49,337 nucleotides of DNA from an uncultured Acetatifactor sp. (GTDB taxonomy: Bacteria; Bacillota; Clostridia; Lachnospirales; Lachnospiraceae): NCBI GenBank assembly GCA_910585615.1, contig CAJUFO010000026.1, positions 1 through 49,337 of the forward strand. The letters are read 5' to 3'. The notes under the pieces are model-generated. The model ran no database searches, was not told the origin of the DNA, and saw nothing but the letters and a program-made list of their open reading frames with translations. This document shows positions 1 to 7,143 of the stretch, one piece after another; the stretch's first letter is position 1; the number at the start of each line of letters is the position of its first letter. A program made the position numbers and the translations under genes.

Positions 1-817
1 GGTCGGGGCCTACGATGGCGGGAAAGCCCTCCGCCGCCAGCTCCTCCGCGATCAGGTGCCCCTCGGAGCAGTGGTCCAAGGTCATCTTCAGGTCGAACTC
101 CTTTGCAATCCGCACTGCCGTGAAGATGTCGTCCACCCGGTGCACATGGGCCTTTATAGGAATCTCCCGGTTCAGCACGGGCATCCAGCACTCCAGCCGG
201 AAGTCCTCCTGGAAGCCCTCCCCGCTTTCCGCCGCCTGCCGCTTCCTTTCCCGGTAGGCTTTCGCTTCTGTCAGCTCCTCCCGCAGCATGGCAGCGATGG
301 CCATCCGGGTGGAGGGGCTTTTCCCCTGGCCGGAGTAATTGACCTTGGGGTTCTCCCCGAAGGCCACCTTCATGGCCGCAGGGGCCTTCACCACCAGGCC
401 GTCCACCCGCCGTCCTCTTGTCTTCAGGAAGGCGAACTGGCCGCCCACCACGTTGGAGCTGCCGGGGCCTATCATGGCCGAGGTGATGCCTGCCCGGACG
501 GCATCGTCGAAGGCGGCGTCCATGGTGTTCACCGCATCGATTGCCCGCAGATAGGGGGTGACGGGATCCACCGTCTCGTTGCAGTCGTCCCCCTCCATGC
601 CCTTCTTCTCCTCCGTGATGCCCATGTGGCAGTGGGCCTCTATCAGCCCCGGCATGACCAGGCCGTTCCGGGCCAGGATGACCCGCTCGCCCTCCGCGGG
701 ATGGAACGCTCCATCCCGCTTTCCGACCTCCGCAATCTTTCCGTCCAGAATCCGGACATACCCATCCCTGATATCCGGACCGGCCATGGTCTTAATCGTA
801 CCACCGATAATATACAT
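1..817 (-). CDS. Amidohydrolase family protein, 3' end outside window
   Basis: The first 272 codons read as a metal-dependent amidohydrolase of the imidazolonepropionase/COG1228 type, a cytosolic TIM-barrel hydrolase; the substrate cannot be told. The protein opens with a small beta domain (MYIIGGTIKTMAG), then the metal-binding strand PGLIEAHCHMG near residue 70. Further candidate metal ligands lie in KAHVHR (about residue 225) and LDHCSEGH (about 250). The gene runs off the left edge, so the last metal-binding Asp is not visible. The ATG at 817 is chosen because GGAGG lies five bases upstream (823-827) and the ORF begins with the canonical beta strand. The next gene on this strand starts its coding end at 864, so the two could be co-transcribed. 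Family is secure; function is open. Confidence 0.85.
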   Translation of the reverse strand, partial: MYIIGGTIKTMAGPDIRDGYVRILDGKIAEVGKRDGAFHPAEGERVILARNGLVMPGLIEAHCHMGITEEKKGMEGDDCNETVDPVTPYLRAIDAVNTMDAAFDDAVRAGITSAMIGPGSSNVVGGQFAFLKTRGRRVDGLVVKAPAAMKVAFGENPKVNYSGQGKSPSTRMAIAAMLREELTEAKAYRERKRQAAESGEGFQEDFRLECWMPVLNREIPIKAHVHRVDDIFTAVRIAKEFDLKMTLDHCSEGHLIAEELAAEGFPAIVGPD

Positions 818-863
818 GTCAACCTCCCGGACGCGCCGCTGTAGCGGCACTCCTCAGATATTC

Positions 864-1850
864 TTACTGCAGGAGCACCTCCGGATCCACCGGCGCGCCG
901 TTCAGGGTGAGCTTCAGGTACAGATTGCTCCCCTCCTGGCTGAAATACTTGGTGGGCGCAGCAATGAACCCGATGACCTGCCCCGGCTCCACATAACTGC
1001 CCTCCATCACCTGTATCGCATCCAACTGGCCGTAAGTAATCTGATAGCCGTCCCCCAAATCTACAGTGATCGCATGTCCGATTTCCTCATTTTCAAAAAC
1101 AGCCGTGACTATACCGTCCGCGCAGGCCGTCACGGCGACTCCCTGCTCCGCGGCCAGCATCAGGGCCGGGTTGTACTTGAACTGATCCAGCGTGGAGAAG
1201 TAGACGCCGCCGTCCATGCTGAAGGGAATCAGCACTTCACCGCTCACCGGGCGCAGCAGCCCCTCGCTCTCCGCAAAATGCGGCGTGGGCGCAGCTACCG
1301 CGCTGCCGTCCGTGCTGTCGGCGCTCTCCGCCGCCCCGGCGTCCTCAGCGCTCCCGGCGTCCTCCTGGGGCGCTTCCGGTGTGGCCGTGGCGTCCGCATC
1401 GCCATCCGTCCCCGCTTCCGGCTTCTCCATCGATACCTCCGGCTCCTGGGCAATGGTGTCCTGGCCCCCTATATCCTCCGGCATCCCCTCCGCGGCGCCG
1501 TCCGTCAGCCCCGGTATGGTCACCAGCGGTGAACCCGCCTCCATGGGCAGATAGTCCAGGTCGTCGTCCTTTCCGGCTACTTCCTTCGTGGCATCCGGCG
1601 CTTTGTCCGCAGACTCATTCTTCGTATCCGCCTTTTCTTCCACCGGCTTGTTCTGGGCGATCTCCTCGTGCTTGTCCTCCACATTGTCCTCCAGGGCCGT
1701 GAAGTCGATGGTGTAACCGTCGCCCTGCTCCTCCGTGTTGTTGGACTTCATGTAGATCCCCGTCATGGTCAGTGCCGCCAGCACGAACACCGATGATGCG
1801 ATCATGATGGTGCGCTCCTTTTTCGCATTGTTCCTTCTGTTTTTTCTCAT
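864..1850 (-). CDS. LytM/M23-like membrane-anchored protein, zinc ligands lost
   Basis: A 328-residue protein with a basic N-terminus, one membrane anchor at about residues 16-34 (IMIASSVFVLAALTMTGIY), a long acidic Ala/Glu/Asp/Pro-rich linker (about 45-190) and a C-terminal LytM (peptidase M23) fold. The C-terminal block shows the M23 core strands (ADGIVTAVFENEEIG, GYQITYGQLD, VEPGQVIGF, LYLKLTLNGAPVDPEVLL). The usual zinc-binding HxxxD and HxH positions are replaced: the YAHL-like motif reads YGQL and the HLHFE-like motif reads NLYLKL. It is therefore probably a non-catalytic scaffold, comparable in layout to SpoIIQ of the sporulation channel, although a general envelope role is possible. 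AAGGGAAGG precedes the ATG. Family confident, sporulation role inferred. Confidence 0.75.
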   Translation of the reverse strand: MRKNRRNNAKKERTIMIASSVFVLAALTMTGIYMKSNNTEEQGDGYTIDFTALEDNVEDKHEEIAQNKPVEEKADTKNESADKAPDATKEVAGKDDDLDYLPMEAGSPLVTIPGLTDGAAEGMPEDIGGQDTIAQEPEVSMEKPEAGTDGDADATATPEAPQEDAGSAEDAGAAESADSTDGSAVAAPTPHFAESEGLLRPVSGEVLIPFSMDGGVYFSTLDQFKYNPALMLAAEQGVAVTACADGIVTAVFENEEIGHAITVDLGDGYQITYGQLDAIQVMEGSYVEPGQVIGFIAAPTKYFSQEGSNLYLKLTLNGAPVDPEVLLQ

Positions 1851-1969
1851 AGCTGCCTTCCCTTCCTTCTTCTTTCAAAGCAAACTGATATTGATATCCA
1901 AATATCCCAAAATCTGTGATATTCGTTTTCTCGCTAACAGTTTGCCCTAACGGAATGGAATTATGCATG

Positions 1970-2005
1970 AAAAAAGACAGCTTCTCTTCCCGAAAAGCCG
2001 TCTTT
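1970..2005 (-). terminator. Rho-independent terminator after the EF-hand gene
   Basis: Read on the minus strand, AAAGACGGCTT (2005-1995) pairs with AAGCTGTCTTT (1983-1973, one G-T wobble) across an 11-base loop, and the stem runs into a T tract at 1975-1970. It lies about 30 bases after the stop codon of the 2037-3236 gene and upstream of the LytM-like gene, so those two genes are probably separate transcription units. Confidence 0.7.
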
Positions 2006-2036
2006 CTCTGATTTCGTATCAAATTGTTCTGTTTCC

Positions 2037-3236
2037 TCAGGCCTGGGCCTGGTATTTCGCCACGTCCACATGCTGCACCGTGCCCGCCGCGCCGTTCTCG
2101 TAGAGGAACACGCCGCTGTTTCGGATGGCGCCCTGGGTCTGGCCGGAACTGCCCTTTAAAGTGAAATCCGTGGAAACGTTCTGCAGGCAGATGGCGCCTA
2201 CGCCCTTATCCGCCAGCCTGTAGAGCACATCGTTGCCCTCCTCGTCCTTGCACCAGATCTTCAGCTTCTCCCAGACGGCATCGTTCTCGTCGATCCAGCC
2301 GTTGCCGTCCTCATCATACTGGGCCAAATCCGCGAAGCCGTTGCCGCTGGCAGTGCCGAAGAGCTCGCTGCCGTCGTTGATCTGGCCGTCGCCGTTCTTG
2401 TCTAATGCCAGGTATCCGCTGCCCGCGCCGAGCTGGGATATCTCGTCCAGCTCCCCGTCCGCGTCTATGTCGAAATAGAAAGTCTGGTCGGAGAGGGAGG
2501 CCACGTCCGTGTCCAGGTTGATGACCAAAGGATCGCACATGGTGAAGCCTAGCTGCATGCTCTCCATATAGCGCTCCTGGACGGTGCGGCTCATCCCTAC
2601 ATTAATGTTGAAATCAATCTCCCTGCCGTCGGCGGTGCGCACCTTGCCCACTGTGGAGAAGCTGGTCTCCTCGGATTCCACTTTTATCGTCTCGTTCACA
2701 TAGGAGAGCACCCGCATATTGGCGATGTTCCCCGGGAACAGATCCTGCTGACCCTCCTGGCCCAAGCCGCCCGTACCGCCTGCATTTTGGCTGCCGGAAG
2801 GGGCATTCCCGTTCTGCGCGTCTGCGCCGCCCTGCTGGGTCAGGGACTCATAGGGCGTCATGGCCCGGTTCTGCCCCCACTGGCCGAGGCGGTTCCTCCT
2901 GGCGGAAAACAGGATGTCATAAATATAGCGTATGGTAGTCTGGCGGATATTGGCCAGGGTGTCGCTGGCGGAGTTCCTGACCGCCACGTTGGAGCCTTTG
3001 CTCTGAAGCCTCCCCTGCCAGTCCTGGAGCGTGGCGGACTGACCGGCTCCCGTCTGCGCCTTCTTCGCGCCTGCCCACCCGCTTCCCTGGGCGTCCGCCG
3101 CCCCTCCGCCCAGGGCAGTGTTCAGGCCTGTCAGGCTCCCCTGCATCTTCAGTACGGTAAACCGTCTTATGGAAACCGCCGTGGAATGATAATTTCTGGA
3201 CGACGCCATCCCCACTGTACCGGAATCAATCTTCAA
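2037..3236 (-). CDS. Hypothetical protein with EF-hand-like calcium loops
   Basis: A 399-residue protein without signal peptide or membrane segment. The N-terminal third is Gln/Gly/Ala rich. Residues about 170-245 form a predicted beta region, and residues 256-320 carry three Asp/Asn/Gly-rich loops of EF-hand/dockerin type: DIDADGELDE (256-265), DKNGDGQINDGSELFG (279-294) and DEDGNGWIDENDAVW (308-322). The combination NGDG-x-INDG-x-ELFG is known from calcium-binding segments in many bacterial proteins of unknown role. The C-terminus (SSGQTQGAIRNSGVFL) is a conserved-looking beta segment. The start is TTG at 3236, supported by a purine-rich GAGGGGG about eight bases upstream; the first ATG would cut only nine residues. 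Calcium binding is inferred from sequence; the biological role is unknown. Confidence 0.7.
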   Translation of the reverse strand: MKIDSGTVGMASSRNYHSTAVSIRRFTVLKMQGSLTGLNTALGGGAADAQGSGWAGAKKAQTGAGQSATLQDWQGRLQSKGSNVAVRNSASDTLANIRQTTIRYIYDILFSARRNRLGQWGQNRAMTPYESLTQQGGADAQNGNAPSGSQNAGGTGGLGQEGQQDLFPGNIANMRVLSYVNETIKVESEETSFSTVGKVRTADGREIDFNINVGMSRTVQERYMESMQLGFTMCDPLVINLDTDVASLSDQTFYFDIDADGELDEISQLGAGSGYLALDKNGDGQINDGSELFGTASGNGFADLAQYDEDGNGWIDENDAVWEKLKIWCKDEEGNDVLYRLADKGVGAICLQNVSTDFTLKGSSGQTQGAIRNSGVFLYENGAAGTVQHVDVAKYQAQA

Positions 3237-3659
3237 ATCTTTCCCCCTCTTTCATGTCCACCCGTCCCGCAGGCTCTCCGGTCTCCCATCCTCCCTGATG
3301 CGGATTCCGTCCTCCCGCCGGACTTTTTATGGTTTCCATCCTGTCCCCCCAATGGGCCCTGGGGCATCCTCCGCCGAAAGCCCATGGCCGTCCCTACAGG
3401 CTTTCCGCCACGCCGATACATCTGTCACAGCGGCATCGCATCGCGCCCGGAATCCCTTTCCTGCTTCCCATCGGGAACGGCATAAAAAAATGGCATTTAG
3501 ACAAGGAAATCCTTTCCCTGCATAAATACCATCCGTGGTGTCCATATCTAATCTGTACTCGGCGCAGTCGGCCGAACTGCTTTCCTGTACTAAGTATATC
3601 GACATGTTCGCGGCTTTCTTTAGCCTATTTTTTCCATCTTGTCCGACCGCCGGCTCCGA
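3237..3659 (-). other. Gene-free stretch of about 420 bases
   Basis: No ORF here has both a ribosome binding site and protein-like composition. A 92-codon minus-strand frame (3327-3605) is rich in Arg/Gly/Cys and looks random. A near-palindrome reading GCAGTCGGCCGAACTGC lies around 3567-3583, in the region where a promoter for the 2037-3236 gene would be expected. Nothing else is recognisable. Confidence 0.4.
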
Positions 3660-4154
3660 TTACTTCTTCTGCTTCTGGGCCGCCTGCTTGGCTTGGGCCG
3701 CCCTGGCGGTCATCATGCTGGCCAGCATCTCTCTGGGCAGGATGATGTTGGCCCCGAAGGGATTGACCACCATGCCCAGGGCGGGACAGAGGTTCCCCTT
3801 GGGATCCCGGCGCAGTATCATGGCTGCGTATTCCTCCAGCTTCAGGGCGAAGAAGGGGAATTTCTGGTTCTTCTCCTGCCATTTCTCGTACTCGGCCGCG
3901 TCCGTGAAGGCCATGAAGAATTTCGCGCCGTCGGGCGTGTTCAGCATGGGGAACTGGACCTTGCTGTTGGGAGCCAGGACAAGCTTGCCCTCGGCGTCCT
4001 CCGTGGGGGCCGGTTCGATGATGGCCGGGGTGAGGAAGCTGGCCTTGGTCAGCTCTCCCATGAACATATTGCGGTGCGCGGGCGTGTCCTCGGCCTTCAT
4101 CAGTTCCAGCGCGCCTACCAGCATTGGATTGGATACGGGTTTATTGAATTCCAT
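3660..4154 (-). CDS. SseB-domain protein
   Basis: A 164-residue soluble protein matching the SseB N-terminal domain family (PF07179). Typical features are the opening NPMLVGALELMKAEDTP, the strand ASFLTPAIIEP, the central PNSKVQFPMLNTPDG..FFMAFTD block and the closing GMVVNPFGANIILPREML. The lysine/glutamine/alanine-rich tail (last 20 residues) is probably flexible. SseB-domain proteins are widespread in Gram-positive bacteria and their molecular role is largely unsettled. GGGAGG lies eight bases upstream of the ATG at 4154. The gene stands alone, with the nested palindromic repeat at 4203-4291 in its upstream region, which could influence its expression. Family assignment is good; function is not assigned. 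Confidence 0.8.
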   Translation of the reverse strand: MEFNKPVSNPMLVGALELMKAEDTPAHRNMFMGELTKASFLTPAIIEPAPTEDAEGKLVLAPNSKVQFPMLNTPDGAKFFMAFTDAAEYEKWQEKNQKFPFFALKLEEYAAMILRRDPKGNLCPALGMVVNPFGANIILPREMLASMMTARAAQAKQAAQKQKK

Positions 4155-4202
4155 ATGGTTACCTCCCTGTCCGCCTTACGGGGGACAATTCCTTAGAATC
4201 TT

Positions 4203-4291
4203 GGTTCTATTGCCTAAAGCCTACAATAGAATCCTGTCTTGGATTCTATTGCCTGTGGTCTACAATAGAATCCAAGACAGGATTCTATTGT
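4203..4291. repeat. Nested palindromic repeat, two self-complementary arms
   Basis: The unit TACAATAGAATCC occurs at 4222-4234 and 4261-4273, each followed by its complement (GGATTCTATTG at 4241-4251 and 4280-4290) after a six-base loop. The two loops, TGTCTT and AAGACA, are themselves complementary, so the 28-base arm 4224-4251 is a perfect inverted repeat of 4263-4290. A further half unit (GGTTCTATTG, 4203-4212) pairs with 4225-4234. The block can fold as two hairpins or one long cruciform. It sits between the HD gene and the SseB gene. Confidence 0.85.
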
Positions 4292-4388
4292 CATAAACCC
4301 ATTATAGCCAGTCGGTGTGGCTTTCGCAACAAAAATTTCTGCGGAATCGCAATAGCTCACTCCTGCTGCGCATTGCCGTCCACCCACA

Positions 4389-6008
4389 TCATACACTTAC
4401 CGGAAATACATACTCCCGCACCATGACCTGCTGCATATCATATAGTCCCCTCATCATCGACCTGGGCGCATCAATCAATAATACCGGTTCTCCCGTACCT
4501 CTGATTACCGCCAGTCCGTCCATAAGCCTATCCTTCTGATATTTGAAGTAATCTAATTTCTTTTCATGTGTGGCATTATATGCGTCAAAGTTTGCCTGGA
4601 ACCGATCATAAGGCACATGATTGGTGATTCGTTTCTGGTTGAACAGATACAGGCCTTTTTCTTTGGAAAAATCCTTCTCGGCTATCAGCCTTTCTATACG
4701 GGCATATAGGTCTGACTTTTCCATATGTTCCCTCTGTTGCTGCCCCCCGCCTGAGAACACGTCCTCTTCTTTGACATCTAAGGCCTGATATTTCCTAAGC
4801 TGTTCCACGAAGAAATAGATATCCTCAGGACATCCATGCTTTTTCTTTTCGATTGCATGCAGCTTTTCAAAAAAATAGCTGTCCGTAAATGCCAGATAGG
4901 CTTCGTTCTGCTCATGCATTTCGATAATGCTGTATATCTTCTGAGGAGAGTAGAACGTAAGCTCAGAAGCGCTGTTCATCATCCAGTACACTACTTCCCG
5001 GAGCATTTTGCCGACAATCGATGTATACTTATTGAAAATGACCTGTGTATACGCCAGATATCTGTTTACCATATACTGATCCGCACAGCCGATTCCTTTT
5101 TCCTTCACCCCTACAATCCATACTTCCTCATGACCAATACAGACTTTTTTCATATCAAGGTTCTGCAGCAGGGCCCCCAAATCGAATGCGCCATAGGAGG
5201 CTCCGGAAAATGTGGCATCCCGCAAAAGATAATCGATTCTGTCCGCATCCAGCTCAGAATGCAGCATCTGGAGCATGGCGGTAAAGTGCTCCGGGAAAGC
5301 GCCCTTCTCATACACATAATCGCTGTTTCCCTGAATCAGGGCACATATGTCATCGATTATTTTTTCTGCAAATTCCTGGATTTTGCTTTCTTCGCGCTCC
5401 TTTGTCCATAGATAGCGATCGTCATCGAAATAGCCCTCTCTGATTCCTTCCATGATTATCTTTTTAATCGAGCTGCTCTTTTGTATTACATATGTAGTAA
5501 CTGTCTCATGATGATACTTCCCCTTCACCACCAGTTCTCTTTTGGGAATCTGGTTTTTCAGAGGGGTATCCGTTTCTTCCGATTTGTCAATCAATCGGTA
5601 AAGATTCTCCTGGACATCGTTCAGGAATGTCTCTCTGACCGGCGTTATGCTAAATGCCGTCACGCTTTCTTTTCTGTCATATACCTGCTCCAAATCATGG
5701 GACAGCGGGTAATGCCCCAAATCGTGCAGCAGCCCGGCCAGTCGCATCAATTGCCTCTCGGCCAGGCTGAACCTACCCAGATGCAATGCCATTTGATCGA
5801 TGACATGCATGACTCCCAGGGAATGGATATAGCGATTGTGCAAAGCTCCGGGGAAGATTCTTTTGACCAGTCCTAATTGAGAGATGTCCTGTAGCCGTTT
5901 GAAGATAGGGAGACGTTCAATTTTGTCCTCCATGAACGTCAACCCTATAAATCCGTGAACATTATCAAGGATATAATTTACGAAGACCATTTCCTTTGTG
6001 TCCAACAT
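4389..6008 (-). CDS. HD-domain phosphohydrolase, dGTPase/YwfO-like
   Basis: A 539-residue soluble HD-superfamily protein. The metal-binding residues are visible: HNRYIH (57-62), HD at 95-96 inside LLHDLGHYPLSH (93-104), and a downstream Asp in LDADRIDYLLRDA. This arrangement is that of dNTP triphosphohydrolases and the SAMHD1/YwfO group, enzymes that hydrolyse deoxynucleoside triphosphates or related nucleotides. The C-terminal third has no motif I recognise. The gene follows a YwgA-like gene by 12 bases, so the two form an operon driven by the promoter at 6557-6584. HD phosphohydrolases with a small partner are frequent in phage-defence modules, but YwfO/YwgA-type neighbours are also plain chromosomal genes. 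Substrate and role are inferred only. Confidence 0.8.
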   Translation of the reverse strand: MLDTKEMVFVNYILDNVHGFIGLTFMEDKIERLPIFKRLQDISQLGLVKRIFPGALHNRYIHSLGVMHVIDQMALHLGRFSLAERQLMRLAGLLHDLGHYPLSHDLEQVYDRKESVTAFSITPVRETFLNDVQENLYRLIDKSEETDTPLKNQIPKRELVVKGKYHHETVTTYVIQKSSSIKKIIMEGIREGYFDDDRYLWTKEREESKIQEFAEKIIDDICALIQGNSDYVYEKGAFPEHFTAMLQMLHSELDADRIDYLLRDATFSGASYGAFDLGALLQNLDMKKVCIGHEEVWIVGVKEKGIGCADQYMVNRYLAYTQVIFNKYTSIVGKMLREVVYWMMNSASELTFYSPQKIYSIIEMHEQNEAYLAFTDSYFFEKLHAIEKKKHGCPEDIYFFVEQLRKYQALDVKEEDVFSGGGQQQREHMEKSDLYARIERLIAEKDFSKEKGLYLFNQKRITNHVPYDRFQANFDAYNATHEKKLDYFKYQKDRLMDGLAVIRGTGEPVLLIDAPRSMMRGLYDMQQVMVREYVFPVSV

Positions 6009-6020
6009 ATCGCCACATCC

Positions 6021-6506
6021 TTATGCTGCCAGTATCTTTTTCAATACCTTCATCGCCTTCTGGTTCTCTTTCCGGTTCCGCAAATCCTTCTTCCGGTTTT
6101 CAAGAGCTTCGATGATTTCCTCGTCAGTATAGGATGGATATACATACTTCTTCAAATACAAAAGGGAAGCAATCGCCTCCGCCCAATAGCGCAGGGAATA
6201 TTCCGTTTCACAGAAGAATGCCTTTTTCAGGCATTCCATGATTTCCATGGCCTCCTGGCTAAATGCCACGGATAATGCGGGCGCGTCTTCTACGGCAATC
6301 TTCATATCGTCGCTCAGCTCCGCTGAGAAAGGGCCATACTGATCCCATACGAATTCATAATCTCCGCATGAAACCCCCCGTTCCCGCATCAAAAAAACAG
6401 CCTTTTGCAGCATGACCCTGTTGTCCATGCTGTCGGCGTGGAATTCCATCCCATATACATTGCGGAAAACAGCGTTCAATAACCGCGGCTGCGAAATCCT
6501 GTCCAT
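6021..6506 (-). CDS. YwgA-like protein, partner of the HD hydrolase
   Basis: A 161-residue soluble protein resembling the YwgA family (COG3432), distantly like the Panacea/SocA antitoxin fold. The recognisable part is NRVMLQKAVFLMRERGV followed by YEFVWDQYGPFSAELSDDM, a pattern shared by these families (aromatic-x-W-x-x-YGPxS). The C-terminus is a basic helix (NRKKDLRNRKENQKAMK). I start at the ATG at 6506, because AGGGAGG lies seven bases upstream; the ATG at 6527 has no such site. It is the first gene of a two-gene operon with the HD hydrolase. If the Panacea likeness is real it may neutralise or regulate its partner; this is inference. Confidence 0.6.
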   Translation of the reverse strand: MDRISQPRLLNAVFRNVYGMEFHADSMDNRVMLQKAVFLMRERGVSCGDYEFVWDQYGPFSAELSDDMKIAVEDAPALSVAFSQEAMEIMECLKKAFFCETEYSLRYWAEAIASLLYLKKYVYPSYTDEEIIEALENRKKDLRNRKENQKAMKVLKKILAA

Positions 6507-6556
6507 ACTCGCCCTCCCTAAAAACAATGTCGAAAACCAGTAAAGCTCACACGTTT

Positions 6557-6584
6557 AGTATACTATATTATCATAATATTACAA
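6557..6584 (-). promoter_or_regulatory. Promoter of HD/YwgA-like operon with palindromic spacer
   Basis: On the minus strand the -35 TTGTAA (6584-6579) and -10 TATACT (6562-6557) are separated by 16 bases. A perfect 15-base palindrome, ATATTATCATAATAT, covers 6565-6579, almost the whole spacer, and is a likely operator for autoregulation. Confidence 0.6.
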
Positions 6585-6626
6585 CCTCTGTGACGAAAAA
6601 ATTTTGAAATTTTTGAAATTTCCAAA

Positions 6627-6650
6627 AGGAACCGCCACATGGCGGTTCCT
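6627..6650 (-). terminator. Terminator of the ABC-FHA transcription unit
   Basis: A perfect 10-bp stem (AGGAACCGCC / GGCGGTTCCT) with a four-base loop is followed on the minus strand by TTTTGGAAATTTC. It lies about 155 bases downstream of the FHA gene and just upstream of the HD/YwgA-like promoter region. Confidence 0.7.
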
Positions 6651-6775
6651 GAAAAGAAAATCTATGCAGTCCTCTGCAATGCGGGAAGCGCGGCCCGCAG
6701 CAGCTTCTCCCCCTGGGTCACGCCCACCTCTACCAGCACCCGAGAAAACTACCTGGGTTCCGGACTCTCGCCTCC

Positions 6776-6810
6776 ATCCCCATACATCCGGTTCAATCCT
6801 TCCTTCAGAC
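6776..6810 (-). repeat. Relic of the HEPN gene 3' end (copy of 25105-25139)
   Basis: This 35-base stretch differs at only two positions from 25105-25139, the 3' end of the intact HEPN gene. On the minus strand it reads LKEGLNRMYGDG, against LEEELNRMYGDM in the intact gene, and is followed by a stop. It overlaps the last codons of the FHA gene in another frame. A second short frame behind it (about 6669-6745, LVEVGVTQGEKLLRAALPAL) is also protein-like. I read the area as a scar from a lost HEPN-MNT module. Confidence 0.5.
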
Positions 6811-7143
6811 GATTCCGCGTTCAGGGCGCGCATAGCGCAGACCAAACTCCACTGGGCCGATGGAAATGGTCTCCCCGCTCCGGAGCCTGTTCTGTCCCTG
6901 GATGCGCATCCCGTTCAGCGCTGTTCCCTGCGGAGAGCCTAAATCCTCGATATAGACCTGGTCTCCATCCACTCTGATGCAGGAATGCAGCGGGGCCACC
7001 TCCGAATCGTCAAATATGATATCGCAGTCGGCCGCGCTGCCAATGGTCAGGCGGTCATGCAGCTCCAGAGATGCCGTCTTGTTCCTGCACCTTCCCGCAT
7101 ATACCTCAATCTGTATGGGCCGCCTCGCCTGCTTTCCGGCCAA
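6805..7143 (-). CDS. Single-domain FHA protein
   Basis: A 112-residue forkhead-associated domain, a phosphothreonine-binding module. The family marks are RLTIGSAADCDIIFDDSEVAP, then LHSCIRV, YIEDLGSPQGTALNGMRI and SGETISIG. No other domain is present. The frame continues directly from the upstream ABC exporter: the exporter ends with TGA at 7146-7144 and the FHA frame follows with TTG at 7143, without any gap or frame change. No in-frame ATG lies before the domain. The protein is therefore made either from the TTG by translational coupling or as an ABC-FHA fusion by stop read-through. FHA proteins often link Ser/Thr kinases to exporters or secretion; no kinase is seen in this window. Confidence 0.8.
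   Translation of the reverse strand: MAGKQARRPIQIEVYAGRCRNKTASLELHDRLTIGSAADCDIIFDDSEVAPLHSCIRVDGDQVYIEDLGSPQGTALNGMRIQGQNRLRSGETISIGPVEFGLRYARPERGIV

Noticed and set aside
56..844. Long plus-strand frame opposite the amidohydrolase
   Set aside because: It mirrors a recognisable minus-strand enzyme with a proper start and ribosome binding site; the plus translation is Pro/His/Arg-rich and matches nothing.
835..848. Small hairpin GCCGCT-GT-AGCGGC, also found at 9178-9191
   Set aside because: The stem is short and lacks a T tract; two occurrences in GC-rich DNA are too weak to call a repeat family or terminator.
3327..3605. 92-codon minus-strand frame in the gap after the EF-hand gene
   Set aside because: No ribosome binding site and random-looking Arg/Cys/Gly-rich composition.
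4214..4396. Sixty-codon minus-strand frame through the palindromic repeat
   Set aside because: Its second half is just the translated palindrome units (IESxxGFYCR), so it is a by-product of the repeat.
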